64,000 nt of DNA from CATQGW01 sp965262235 (GTDB lineage: Bacteria > Chloroflexota > Dehalococcoidia > Bin125): contig OZ253504.1 in the NCBI GenBank assembly GCA_965262235.1, positions 2,914,001 to 2,978,000 on the forward strand, written 5' to 3'. The notes below the pieces were generated by a model, which saw only the letters and a program-made list of their open reading frames with translations, did not search any database and was not told the origin of the DNA. Made by a program: the position numbers and the translations under genes. Positions 17,700-25,387 of this stretch are shown one piece after another (the stretch's first letter is position 1; each line of letters opens with the position of its first letter).

Positions 17700-18752
17700 A
17701 TGACGGACGTCGGCGAGCGCGGCGAGCGCGGCGAGCGCGGCATGCATGGCCTGGTCGTAGGCGCGACGTCTTGGGGCTGCACGCTGGCGATCACGGCGGC
17801 GCGGGCCGGCAATCGCGCGACGGTGCTCTGCCGCACCGAAGCGGAGGCGTCCGACCTGCGCGAGAGTCGCGAGCTGCGTCGCCTGCTGCCCGGCTTCAGA
17901 CTGCCCGACGAGCTCGAGTTCGTCGCGGACCCCTCGGGTCTGGCGCCTGACGTGGTCGTCTGGGCGACGCCCTCGCAGCGGCTGCGCGAGAACGCGCTAA
18001 GCGTCCTCCCGCGGATGAGCGAGGGAGCGGTCCACGTCAGCGCGGCCAAGGGCCTGGAGCGAGGCACGATGCTGCGGATGACGGAAGTGCTGACGGCCGA
18101 GCTGGAGGCCGCCGGCATCGCGGCGCAAGTCGGCGTCGTCTCCGGACCAAATCTGGCCCGTGAGATCGCGCAGGGCTTGCCTGCGGCGACCGTCGCCGCG
18201 GTGGCCGATAACGCTGCGCGAGAACGCGTCCGCGACCTGTTCAACTCGCCGAGCTTTCGCGTCTACACGAACGCTGATGTGGTCGGCGCGGAGATCGGCG
18301 GGGCGCTCAAGAACGTGATCGCGATCGCGATCGGGATGGTCGTGGCGCTGGAGCTGGGCGACAACGCCCGCGCGGCGTTGATCACCCGCGGCCTGGCCGA
18401 GATCGCGCGGCTTGGCGTCGCGCTTGGTGGGTCGGCCTCGACGTTCGCAGGCCTGGCCGGGCTCGGCGACCTGCTGGCGACCGCGATGAGCCCGCAGTCG
18501 CGCAACCGCACCCTCGGCGAGCGGATCGGCGGCGGCATGACGCTGGCCGAGGCCCAGGCCGACACCCCGAACGTCGTCGAGGGCGTCGAGACCACCCGGG
18601 TCGTGCTGGAGCTGGCCGAGCGAGTCGGCGTCTCGATGCCGATCAGCGCGATTGTCGGACGGGTGCTGTTCGAAGACCTGCGCCCGCGCGACGCGATCCC
18701 GCTGGTCATGGAGCGGGCCCCGCAGGACGAGGGGGGACCGGCTGCGGGGTAG
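17700..18752 (+). CDS. gpsA: Glycerol-3-phosphate dehydrogenase (NAD(P)+)
   Basis: A 350-residue cytoplasmic enzyme that reduces dihydroxyacetone phosphate to glycerol-3-phosphate for PlsY. The nucleotide-binding loop reads VVGATSWGCTLA (about 19-30): the middle glycine of the usual GAGSWG is threonine. Catalytic-region segments SGPNLAREIAQGLP, the lysine in GGALKNVIAIAIG and AGLGDLLATA are intact. A perfect triple 9-bp repeat (17712-17738) adds a GER repeat near the N-terminus. An internal ATG at 17742 (MHGLVVGATS) could be the true start and would exclude it. Confidence 0.93.
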   Translation: MTDVGERGERGERGMHGLVVGATSWGCTLAITAARAGNRATVLCRTEAEASDLRESRELRRLLPGFRLPDELEFVADPSGLAPDVVVWATPSQRLRENALSVLPRMSEGAVHVSAAKGLERGTMLRMTEVLTAELEAAGIAAQVGVVSGPNLAREIAQGLPAATVAAVADNAARERVRDLFNSPSFRVYTNADVVGAEIGGALKNVIAIAIGMVVALELGDNARAALITRGLAEIARLGVALGGSASTFAGLAGLGDLLATAMSPQSRNRTLGERIGGGMTLAEAQADTPNVVEGVETTRVVLELAERVGVSMPISAIVGRVLFEDLRPRDAIPLVMERAPQDEGGPAAG

Positions 18753-18797
18753 ACTCGACGACCGCGATGGCGCGGCAGCCGAGAGCGAGGACCCCCG

Positions 18798-19793
18798 GTG
18801 TCGCAGGATTCGAGTGACCCGATCGACGCGCTGAAACGGCTGATCGAAGCGATCGCCGAGCAGCGCTACCCGCTCGACCCCGAAGATCTGCACGCCGTGA
18901 GCGGTCTGCGGCCCGGCCTGGAGGAGAGGATCGACGAGTGCATCGCGTCGCTCGACGCGACAGGGCGCTTCGCGCTGCTGGGGGCGCTACAGGAGACGAT
19001 GGGCGAGACCGGCGGGCTCGAGTTCACCGCGCTGTTCGTGGCCGGCATGCGCGATGACGACATGCCGGTCCGCAGCCTGGCGGCGAACGGCCTCTCGGCC
19101 TGCGAGACGGCTGAAGCGACGGCGGCGTTGCTCGCCGCGGCGGCGTCGGGCGACGAAGATGAGACGGTGCGGGTCGAGGCGATCACCGCGCTGGGGGCGG
19201 TCGCGCTGCGGGTCGAGCTGGGTTGGGCCGGGGCCGAAGCGGCAGAGTCGGTCGTCGATTCGTTGCGAACCATCGCCGAGGATGCGCGCGAGGAGACGGA
19301 GCTGCGCGCGGCCGCGATCGCCGCGGCCGCTGTCGCGCACGAGGACTGGGTCACCGCGCTGATCGACGATGCGTACGCCAGCGACGAGCCGGCGATGCGG
19401 CTCGCCGCGATCCACGCGATGGGCCGCAACGCCGACGAGTCGTGGTTGCCGTTGCTCGAGACAGCGCTGTTCGCCGAGGACACAGACGAGCGCAGCGCGG
19501 CGGCCAGCGCGACGGGCGAGGTCGGCTCAGAGGACGGTGTCGCGATGCTGATCGACCTGCTCGACGAGGACCTGTCGGAGAACGACGTAGTCGCGGCGGC
19601 GGTCCGGGCGCTCGGCGAAATCGGCGGCGACGAGGCGATGGAGCGGCTCGGCGAGCTGCGCACCCATCCGGAGGTCCAGATTCGCGACGCCGCACACGAC
19701 GCCCTCGAGGAAGCGGCGCTGCTCAGCGAGGCGCTACCCGGCGGTGATCCCGACGTAACGCCGGACACACTCTTGGCCGATGAGGACTGGTGA
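18798..19793 (+). CDS. HEAT-repeat protein
   Basis: A 331-residue, strongly acidic, all-helical protein with about six to seven HEAT units between residues 60 and 310; examples are VRVEAITALGAVAL, MRLAAIHAMGRNAD and NDVVAAAVRALGEIGGD. HEAT arrays act as protein-binding scaffolds; no enzymatic domain is present. The GTG start at 18798 follows an AGGACCCCC segment. A TAGACT hexamer about 45 nt upstream may be its promoter. It sits between gpsA and a Nudix gene; function unknown. Confidence 0.85.
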   Translation: MSQDSSDPIDALKRLIEAIAEQRYPLDPEDLHAVSGLRPGLEERIDECIASLDATGRFALLGALQETMGETGGLEFTALFVAGMRDDDMPVRSLAANGLSACETAEATAALLAAAASGDEDETVRVEAITALGAVALRVELGWAGAEAAESVVDSLRTIAEDAREETELRAAAIAAAAVAHEDWVTALIDDAYASDEPAMRLAAIHAMGRNADESWLPLLETALFAEDTDERSAAASATGEVGSEDGVAMLIDLLDEDLSENDVVAAAVRALGEIGGDEAMERLGELRTHPEVQIRDAAHDALEEAALLSEALPGGDPDVTPDTLLADEDW

Positions 19794-19835
19794 TAAACTC
19801 GCACCCCGAACCACACCGTGAGCAGGAGGATGCCC

Positions 19836-20303
19836 TTGGCAGAGTCGCGCAAGCGTGGCAAGAAGTCGAGGCGCGTCGCGGTCAGTGCGGGGGGCGTTGT
19901 CTGGCGACCGGGAAGTGACAGCCGAGGGGTTGAAGTGGTCCTGGTGCAGACCCCCGCCCAACGCTGGGGTCTGCCGAAGGGTAAGCCGAACAATGGCGAG
20001 CGTCTCGTGGAGACGGCGCTGCGTGAGGTCTCAGAAGAGACTGGCCTGAAGGTGCAGCTCGACGAGAAGATCGGCGTGATGCGCTACTCCTTCCCCAGCG
20101 ACGATCGGTCGCGCATCGACAAGGCCGTGCATTTCTGGCTGATGAAGCCGACCGGCGGCGCATTGTCTGATCACGACGATGAGCACATCGACGTTCGCTG
20201 GTTCGGTATCGGTGAGGCGCTCCGGCTGGTCAGCTACCGAAATACGGTGTCGATTCTCGAAGACGCCGCCGAAATGCTGAACGGACAGGCCGAGGAAAAA
20301 TGA
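19836..20303 (+). CDS. Nudix hydrolase (diadenosine-polyphosphate/MutT-like)
   Basis: A 155-residue protein with a basic N-terminus and an intact Nudix box at about residues 54-76 (GKPNNGERLVETALREV, SEETGL). The WGLPKGKP context is typical of Ap4A/MutT-like Nudix enzymes. Three in-frame starts exist: GTG 19818, ATG 19830 and TTG 19836. I chose TTG because AGGAGG (19824-19829) is correctly spaced only for it, but ATG remains possible. A TAAACT hexamer near 19793 suggests its own promoter. The stop overlaps the GNAT gene by 4 nt. Confidence 0.88.
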   Translation: MAESRKRGKKSRRVAVSAGGVVWRPGSDSRGVEVVLVQTPAQRWGLPKGKPNNGERLVETALREVSEETGLKVQLDEKIGVMRYSFPSDDRSRIDKAVHFWLMKPTGGALSDHDDEHIDVRWFGIGEALRLVSYRNTVSILEDAAEMLNGQAEEK

Positions 20304-20881
20304 CCGCCGTCGAGCCGGACGTGATCGCCAGCGGCGATCTCGTGCGGATCCGCCAGAAGCGTCGCCGCGATGCGTTTCAGGACTGGACGTGGCGGCGCGA
20401 TGCGGACCTCGCCCGGCTCGACGCGGCTCGCGTGACGGCGCTCTCCTTCGACGAATACCGCAACCAGTACGAGTGGCAGCTGCAGCGCTCACAGGCCTAC
20501 CGCTCGACGTTTGCGGTGGAAGCCCACGATGGTCAGCACATCGGCAACGTGATGTACTACAACGTCGACGCGCAGCGCCGCGAGGCGGAGCTGGGCGTGC
20601 TGATCGGCGAGCGCGAGTTTTGGGGCGGCGGCTACGGCCGCGAGGCGGTCGCGCTGCTGCTCGACTTCATCTTCACGACGACTTCGATCGTGCGGGTCTA
20701 CCTGCACACGCTGGACTGGAACGTGCGGGCTCAGAAGGCCTTTGCGGCGGTCGGGTTCCTCGACTGCGGTCTGCTGCGTCGCGGCGACAATCGCTTCCAC
20801 GTGATGGAAGTGCGGCGCGAATGGCTGTGGCAGCGCGACTACCAGCGTCGCGGCATGCCGCGAGGCCCAGCGCCCCAGTAG
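20300..20881 (+). CDS. GNAT-family N-acetyltransferase
   Basis: A 193-residue acetyl-CoA-dependent transferase resembling the RimJ/RimL and SpeG group. The core runs from about residue 10 to 175. The acetyl-CoA loop region is seen in GEREFWGGGYGREAVALLL (about 102-120) and the final strand in LDWNVRAQKAFAAVGF. Substrate (protein N-terminus, polyamine or antibiotic) is not predictable. It is coupled to the Nudix gene by ATGA overlap. Confidence 0.88.
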   Translation: MTAVEPDVIASGDLVRIRQKRRRDAFQDWTWRRDADLARLDAARVTALSFDEYRNQYEWQLQRSQAYRSTFAVEAHDGQHIGNVMYYNVDAQRREAELGVLIGEREFWGGGYGREAVALLLDFIFTTTSIVRVYLHTLDWNVRAQKAFAAVGFLDCGLLRRGDNRFHVMEVRREWLWQRDYQRRGMPRGPAPQ

Positions 20882-20896
20882 GAATCCTCTGAATAA

Positions 20897-20941
20897 CTCT
20901 CCCCCCGCAAAGCGGGGGGAGATGCCGAAGGCAGAGGGGGG
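20897..20941 (+). repeat. REP-like element, copy 1
   Basis: A 10-bp perfect stem CTCCCCCCGC / GCGGGGGGAG around an AAA loop (20899-20921). It is followed by a second small stem TGCC-GAA-GGCA (20923-20933) and a GAGGGGGG tail. It lies between the convergent GNAT and MaoC genes and forms an inverted pair with the element at 20993-21039. Confidence 0.85.
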
Positions 20942-20992
20942 CTCTGCGGTCCCGATTCACCCGCGTGGTTGTATTGGGGCAAGCAGGGCCGG

Positions 20993-21039
20993 CCCCCCTC
21001 TGTCACTCCGTGACATCTCCCCCCGCTTTGCGGGGGGAG
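20993..21039 (-). repeat. REP-like element, copy 2 (inverted to copy 1)
   Basis: Same architecture as copy 1 on the opposite strand: CCCCCCTC head, small stem TGTCAC-TCC-GTGACA (21001-21015), then the identical 10-bp stem with TTT loop (21017-21039). The pair could fold into one large hairpin and end transcription from both convergent sides. Confidence 0.85.
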
Positions 21040-21084
21040 ATGGGATCGAAGCTTGCGCGGCGCTGCTCCGGTGTGGTGGCGAGC

Positions 21085-21540
21085 TTATCCGCGGCTGGGC
21101 AGGATCACCGTGCCGACGCCGGGCGTGGAGATGCTGCCGTCGGCGCGGACGCCCTGGATGCTCAGCTCGACGTAGTTCTTTTCGCCCTCGGTGTACTTCC
21201 GGGTGACGGTGCCTTCGAGCGTGAACTTCTGGTCGACCAGGTCGTCCTTGCCCTGCACGGCGGGGTCCATGCCGCGGTAGGAGCACTGCACGCGCTTGAC
21301 CTGGCCCTCCGGGCTGGCGAAGCGCCAGAGCAGCTCACCGAGGAAGGCGTGCTTCAGCGCGCCGTGAACGATGATGTTGGGCAGGCCCGTGTCCTGTGCG
21401 TACTTTGTGTCGTAGTGAATCTGGTAGAAGTCGCCCGAGCCGGCGGCCCAATAGACGAGCTGCTGGCTCGTGGGGTTCTTCTCCAGCGAGGGGATGCTGT
21501 CGCCCTCTTCGATGTCCTCGAAGTAAATCTGCTCTGCCAT
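21085..21540 (-). CDS. MaoC-family hydratase, C-terminal hotdog partner
   Basis: A 151-residue single-hotdog protein of the R-specific enoyl-CoA hydratase (MaoC) family. The hydratase signature is SGDFYQIHYDTKYAQDTGLP (about 34-53), followed by NIIVHGALKHAF. The dyad-like D and H of the family are present (D36 and H41 region). It lies 57 nt downstream of a gene for the matching N-terminal-type hotdog domain, so the two probably form a heteromer acting on an acyl-CoA. ATG 21540 has GGAAGGA upstream. Confidence 0.87.
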   Translation of the reverse strand: MAEQIYFEDIEEGDSIPSLEKNPTSQQLVYWAAGSGDFYQIHYDTKYAQDTGLPNIIVHGALKHAFLGELLWRFASPEGQVKRVQCSYRGMDPAVQGKDDLVDQKFTLEGTVTRKYTEGEKNYVELSIQGVRADGSISTPGVGTVILPSRG

Positions 21541-21597
21541 GCTGCGTTCCTTCCGGTCGTCGACGCCCTCGCCGACCACAGTGCGCGCTTACGTTGG

Positions 21598-22116
21598 TCA
21601 GTCGCCGGAGCGCGGGTACGAGATGCCCGTGCCGCGGGAGATGGCGACGATTTTGCCATGCTGGTTGGTGTAGGTCGTCTGCGAGATCGAGATCAGCATC
21701 GGCACGCCGAGCGCCCCGCTCCAGCGCTCGTTCAGCTCGGCGAGCTTCGTGCGCGAGGTGAGCACGTCGCCCGAGCAGATCTGCTCGTCGAAATATTCGA
21801 CGTTGGTGCCGCCGTTGAGCACCAGCGGGTAGGGCGAGCGGAAGCCCTGGCCGCGCCGGCCGCCGAACGTGGGGTCGGAGTCGGCCGGGTTGAAGATCGG
21901 CGTGCCGAGGTATCCCGGAGGGGCCGGCAGGCCGCGGTAGCCGCGCTCCGCCGCCGCGTCGAGGTCGTAGAAGACCGGATCGACGTACCCCACCGAGCGG
22001 GCGAACATCCGCACGCTGGTGGTGGTCAGTTCGCTCGTGGTGGTGTCGCCTTCGACGCCCTTCATCGCCTCCATCTCGTCGGTGATCACTGACTCGAACT
22101 GTGTGTCATCTGCCAT
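21598..22116 (-). CDS. MaoC-like N-terminal (FAS1-type dehydratase) domain protein
   Basis: A 172-residue single-domain protein of the MaoC_dehydrat_N type. Features are SVRMFARSVGYVDPVFYDLD (about 34-53), the PAPPGYLGTP segment and LNGGTNVEYFDEQICSGDVL (about 99-118). These proteins lack the catalytic dyad and pair with a MaoC-type subunit, here the next gene downstream. ATG 22116 is preceded by CAGGAGGA. A TAGCTT hexamer about 40 nt upstream may be the promoter. Confidence 0.85.
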   Translation of the reverse strand: MADDTQFESVITDEMEAMKGVEGDTTTSELTTTSVRMFARSVGYVDPVFYDLDAAAERGYRGLPAPPGYLGTPIFNPADSDPTFGGRRGQGFRSPYPLVLNGGTNVEYFDEQICSGDVLTSRTKLAELNERWSGALGVPMLISISQTTYTNQHGKIVAISRGTGISYPRSGD

Positions 22117-22268
22117 CGCGTTGCATCCTCCTGAGTTCGGTGGCGAAGCTAGAAGCGGCTCGCCGCCGGATCAATTCGCTCTGGTTCGTTGCGGTTTGCC
22201 GTAGTCCGGGGTGTTCAGCACCGTTCGATTTTGTTCGGCGTTGTTCAGTCGGGTCAGCTTCCGGTCAG

Positions 22269-22976
22269 CTAGCTAGTGGCCGCGGCGCCGCCGACCACCG
22301 TGAAGGGCCGTGTGCGCGCGGGCACCCAGACTTCCTCCTTGGTGAGCATGTCGACGGCGCAGAAGTTGCGCTGCTTGAGGTGGTGAACAAGGTCTTGCCA
22401 GGTCGCGATGCTGTCGGTTTCGAACCAGGTCGCAACCTTGCCGATGTCGTGCACGGCGTGCGCGTCGGTGCCGGCGGTGCCGGGCAGCTCGGCTGCCGTG
22501 GCGATGTCCAGGCTGAAGCGGTTCTCGCGCTCCTTGCCGCGGCCGTTGAGCACTTCGAGCGCTACGCAGTGGGGCATCGCGGCGTTCTTCAGGGCCCGCT
22601 CGATCGCGGTGGCCCAATCGTCGGGGTCGTCTTTCCAGGCGATCTGACGGCGGTAGGGGTGCGCGAGCACGAGCGCGCCGCCACGTTCTTCGACGTGCGC
22701 GGCGAGCCTGCCGACGCGGTGCATCCCGAAGACGTACTTCTCCATGCCCCAGGCGAGGATGTGACCCTCATCGGTGCTGACTTCGCAGCCGGGGATCACC
22801 GCGATCCCGAACTCCTCAGCGAGCGCGACGGCGTCGGCCTCGGGCCAGAGCGCGTCGTGCTCGGTCAGGCACACGCCATCGAGGCCTGCGTCTTTGGCGC
22901 GTTGGACGAGGTCACGCGGCTCAAGCACGGAGTCATGCGAACGCGGCCACGTGTGGTTGTGCAGGTCAATCAGCAT
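22269..22976 (-). CDS. PHP-domain metal-dependent phosphoesterase
   Basis: A 235-residue PHP hydrolase. Metal ligands are visible in MLIDLHNHTWPRS (H6, H8), CLTEHDALWPEAD, PGCEVSTDEGH, LAHPYR and the C-terminal GTDAHAVHDIG. The architecture is that of TrpH-type phosphoesterases (5'-3' exonuclease or nucleotide phosphatase), but substrate is uncertain. ATG 22976 follows CCGGAGCG; the longer in-frame extension lacks motifs. It is divergent from the nuo operon with a 254-bp gap. Confidence 0.88.
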   Translation of the reverse strand: MLIDLHNHTWPRSHDSVLEPRDLVQRAKDAGLDGVCLTEHDALWPEADAVALAEEFGIAVIPGCEVSTDEGHILAWGMEKYVFGMHRVGRLAAHVEERGGALVLAHPYRRQIAWKDDPDDWATAIERALKNAAMPHCVALEVLNGRGKERENRFSLDIATAAELPGTAGTDAHAVHDIGKVATWFETDSIATWQDLVHHLKQRNFCAVDMLTKEEVWVPARTRPFTVVGGAAATS

Positions 22977-23140
22977 GAACGCTCCGGGTGGGGGTTTGGG
23001 CGCGCGCAGTCTATCACCCAACCCCCCGTGCCCAGACGCCGCTCGGCGCATCGCGGTCCTGCGCGACCGTCTGCGACAATGTGTGACAGTGGGCGACGCC
23101 GTCACAGCGCGGTGTTCGTGCGGCGCTCGCGGGGTGTTCA

Positions 23141-23177
23141 TTGAGTGAGCCGGAGGGCGTGCGTATAATCCGCACGC
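23141..23177 (+). promoter_or_regulatory. Sigma70-type promoter of the nuo operon with palindrome over the -10
   Basis: A -35 TTGAGT (23141-23146) and a perfect -10 TATAAT (23164-23169) are separated by exactly 17 bp. A 7-bp inverted repeat GCGTGCG (23157-23163) / CGCACGC (23171-23177) brackets the -10 box, which could be an operator. The transcript would begin near 23176, about 55 nt before nuoA. Confidence 0.75.
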
Positions 23178-23230
23178 GCCGCAGGGCAGCCAGCGCGGTC
23201 GCGAGACGGCCGCGCGGGCGCGGGTAAGGG

Positions 23231-23614
23231 GTGTCGTGGGTGGTCCTCGAGCAGTACAGCCACCTCGGAATTTTGCTGCTCTTCGCGGTGCTGTTCCCGT
23301 CGCTGCCGCTGATCATCTCCTACGTGGTCTTCAAAGTGGGGCTGCGGCCGAAGCTGCCCAACGCGGTCAAGGGCGACACCTACGAGTGCGGCGTCGAGAC
23401 CGAGGGGCCGACCTGGGTGCAGTTCAACTTCCGCTACTACCTCGTGGCGCTGCTCTTCGTGCTCTTCGATGTCGAGGTGGTCTTCCTCTTCCCGCTGGCC
23501 GTCGCGCTCGATTCGCTCGCCGTGCTCGGCATGGTCGCTGCGCTGATCTTCATCGGCATCCTCGCCCTCGGACTGGTCTACGAATGGCGCCGGCAGGCGC
23601 TGGAGTGGCGCTGA
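23231..23614 (+). CDS. nuoA: NADH-quinone oxidoreductase subunit A
   Basis: A 127-residue membrane subunit of Complex I with three transmembrane helices. The conserved loop YECGVETEGPTWVQFNFRYY (about 51-70) and the acidic FDVEVVFLFP (about 79-88) in helix 2 are diagnostic. It starts at GTG 23231 after GTAAGGGG; GTG 23240 is an alternative. It is the first gene of the operon. Unusually it is followed by nuoC, not nuoB, after 1 nt. Confidence 0.95.
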   Translation: MSWVVLEQYSHLGILLLFAVLFPSLPLIISYVVFKVGLRPKLPNAVKGDTYECGVETEGPTWVQFNFRYYLVALLFVLFDVEVVFLFPLAVALDSLAVLGMVAALIFIGILALGLVYEWRRQALEWR

Positions 23615-23615
23615 G

Positions 23616-24233
23616 ATGACCACCAAACTCGACCCCGCAGCGGCGGCCGCCGTGGTCAACGCCAGCCAGCCCGGCGCGGCCTGCGTCGACGACGGCATGC
23701 TCTACATCGACGGCGCGCGCCTGGCCGAGTCCGTCGAGCTGCTGCGTGACGACGAATCGACCGACCTGGTCTTCCTCTGCAACCTGACCGCCGTCGACCG
23801 CGAGCTGCATTTCGAGGTCGTCTACCACCTGCAGTCGCTGGATCTCAATCACATCCTGCAGCTCAAGGTGCTCACCGCCGACCGCGAGGACCCCGCCGTG
23901 GCGTCGTTGACCGGCGTCTTCCACGGCGCACATCTGCAGGAGTGCGAGGTCTTCGACCTGTTCGGGATTCGCTTCGAGGGTCACCCCGACCTGCGACGGC
24001 TGTTCCTCTGGGACGGTTTCCCCGGCCATCCGCTGCGCAAGGACTTCCTGCAGATGCCGGGCCAGATTCGCGCCGGGCTGCCGGGCTTCCCGCACGAGGG
24101 CGAGGCCAACGCCTGGCCGGTGCCGGGCAGCGTGCCGCAGCGGCCGATGCACCCCAACGATGCGCGTTCGGGGGATATCGCCCCGGTCGACCAGCCGGCG
24201 AGCGAAGAGACAGCTAGCGAGGCGGGCGCATGA
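23616..24233 (+). CDS. nuoC: NADH-quinone oxidoreductase subunit C
   Basis: A 205-residue peripheral-arm subunit (30 kDa family). The diagnostic block is in FHGAHLQECEVFDLFGI (about 102-118), followed by GHPDLRRLFLWDGFPGHPLR and a KDF end segment. The N-terminus is longer than average and low in complexity; the C-terminus has about 50 extra residues rich in Pro. It overlaps nuoD by 4 nt. Confidence 0.94.
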   Translation: MTTKLDPAAAAAVVNASQPGAACVDDGMLYIDGARLAESVELLRDDESTDLVFLCNLTAVDRELHFEVVYHLQSLDLNHILQLKVLTADREDPAVASLTGVFHGAHLQECEVFDLFGIRFEGHPDLRRLFLWDGFPGHPLRKDFLQMPGQIRAGLPGFPHEGEANAWPVPGSVPQRPMHPNDARSGDIAPVDQPASEETASEAGA

Positions 24234-25387
24234 CCACGAGCGACGACACCCGCAGCGCCCTCTCGGGCACGATCGAGACACTCGGCGGCGACGGCTCGGA
24301 GCCGGTCGTCGTCAACCTCGGCCCGCAGCATCCCTCGACGCACGGCGTCTTCCGCCTCAAGGTCACGCTCGACGGCGAGATCGTGCAGGACGCAGAGATG
24401 AAGATTGGCTATCTGCATCGCTCGATGGAGAAGCTGGCCGAAGAGCGCACCTACACGCAGAACATCCCCTTCACCGACCGGATCGACTATCTGGCCGCGA
24501 TGTCGAACAACCTCGCCTACTGCCTGGCGGCCGAGCAGCTGCTCGGCGTCGAGGTGCCGCCGCGCGCGCAGGCGATCCGGGTGTTGTTCGCCGAGCTCCA
24601 GCGCGTCGCCTCACACGCGATGGCGAACGGCACGTTCATCAACGACTGCGGCGCCTGGCACACGCCGCTGTTCCACATGTTCCGCGACCGCGAGCGGGTG
24701 CTCGACATGTTCGAGATGACCTGCGGCGCGCGGCTGACGACCAACTACATGCGGATCGGCGGCGTCGCGTTCGACCTGCCCGACGAGCTGCTGCCGACGC
24801 TGCGCGAGTTCCTGGCCGACATGCCCGACCGCATCAAGGACTATGAAGACCTGCTGATGGACAACGAGATCCTGCACGCTCGGGCGCGCGGGATCGGCGT
24901 CATCTCGCCGGAGATGGCGATCAACTCGTCGCTCAGCGGCCCCGTGCTGCGTGCGACGGGCGTGCCCTGGGACCTGCGCAAGGCGAGTCCCTACTGCGGC
25001 TACGAGAACTACGACTTCGACATCCCGGTCGGCGAGCGGGGCGACTGCTTCGACCGCTTCCTCGTGCGGATGGCCGAGGTCAAGCAGAGCCTGCGGATCC
25101 TCCACCAGGTGGTCGACAACATCCCCGACGGGCCGTGGCTGGCCGCCGTGCCGCTGCACGCGCGACCGCCCGAGGGCGAGGCCTACGTGCGCGTCGAATC
25201 GCCGCGCGGCGAGCTGGGTTTCTACCTGGTCAGCGACGGCAGTCCGGCGCCCTACCGCTTCCACTGCCGGCCGCCCAGCCTGATCAACCTCACGGCGCTG
25301 AGAGAGATGTCGATCGGCGGGACGCTCGCGGACGCGATCGTCACACTGGGCTCGATTGACATCGTGGTGGGGGAGATCGACCGATGA
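24230..25387 (+). CDS. nuoD: NADH-quinone oxidoreductase subunit D
   Basis: A 385-residue 49-kDa-type subunit forming part of the quinone site. VNLGPQHPSTHGVFRLKV (about 27-44) is the signature. YLHRSMEKLAEERTYTQNIP and YCGYENYDFDIPVGERGDC also match the family, and the sequence ends with the near-invariant DIVVGEIDR. Length is normal. It overlaps nuoH by 4 nt (ATGA). Confidence 0.97.
   Translation: MTTSDDTRSALSGTIETLGGDGSEPVVVNLGPQHPSTHGVFRLKVTLDGEIVQDAEMKIGYLHRSMEKLAEERTYTQNIPFTDRIDYLAAMSNNLAYCLAAEQLLGVEVPPRAQAIRVLFAELQRVASHAMANGTFINDCGAWHTPLFHMFRDRERVLDMFEMTCGARLTTNYMRIGGVAFDLPDELLPTLREFLADMPDRIKDYEDLLMDNEILHARARGIGVISPEMAINSSLSGPVLRATGVPWDLRKASPYCGYENYDFDIPVGERGDCFDRFLVRMAEVKQSLRILHQVVDNIPDGPWLAAVPLHARPPEGEAYVRVESPRGELGFYLVSDGSPAPYRFHCRPPSLINLTALREMSIGGTLADAIVTLGSIDIVVGEIDR

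Noticed and set aside
22977..23140. Riboswitch or additional gene between the PHP gene and the nuo promoter
   Set aside because: The stretch contains only short frames and scattered GC-rich inverted repeats; no recognised element.
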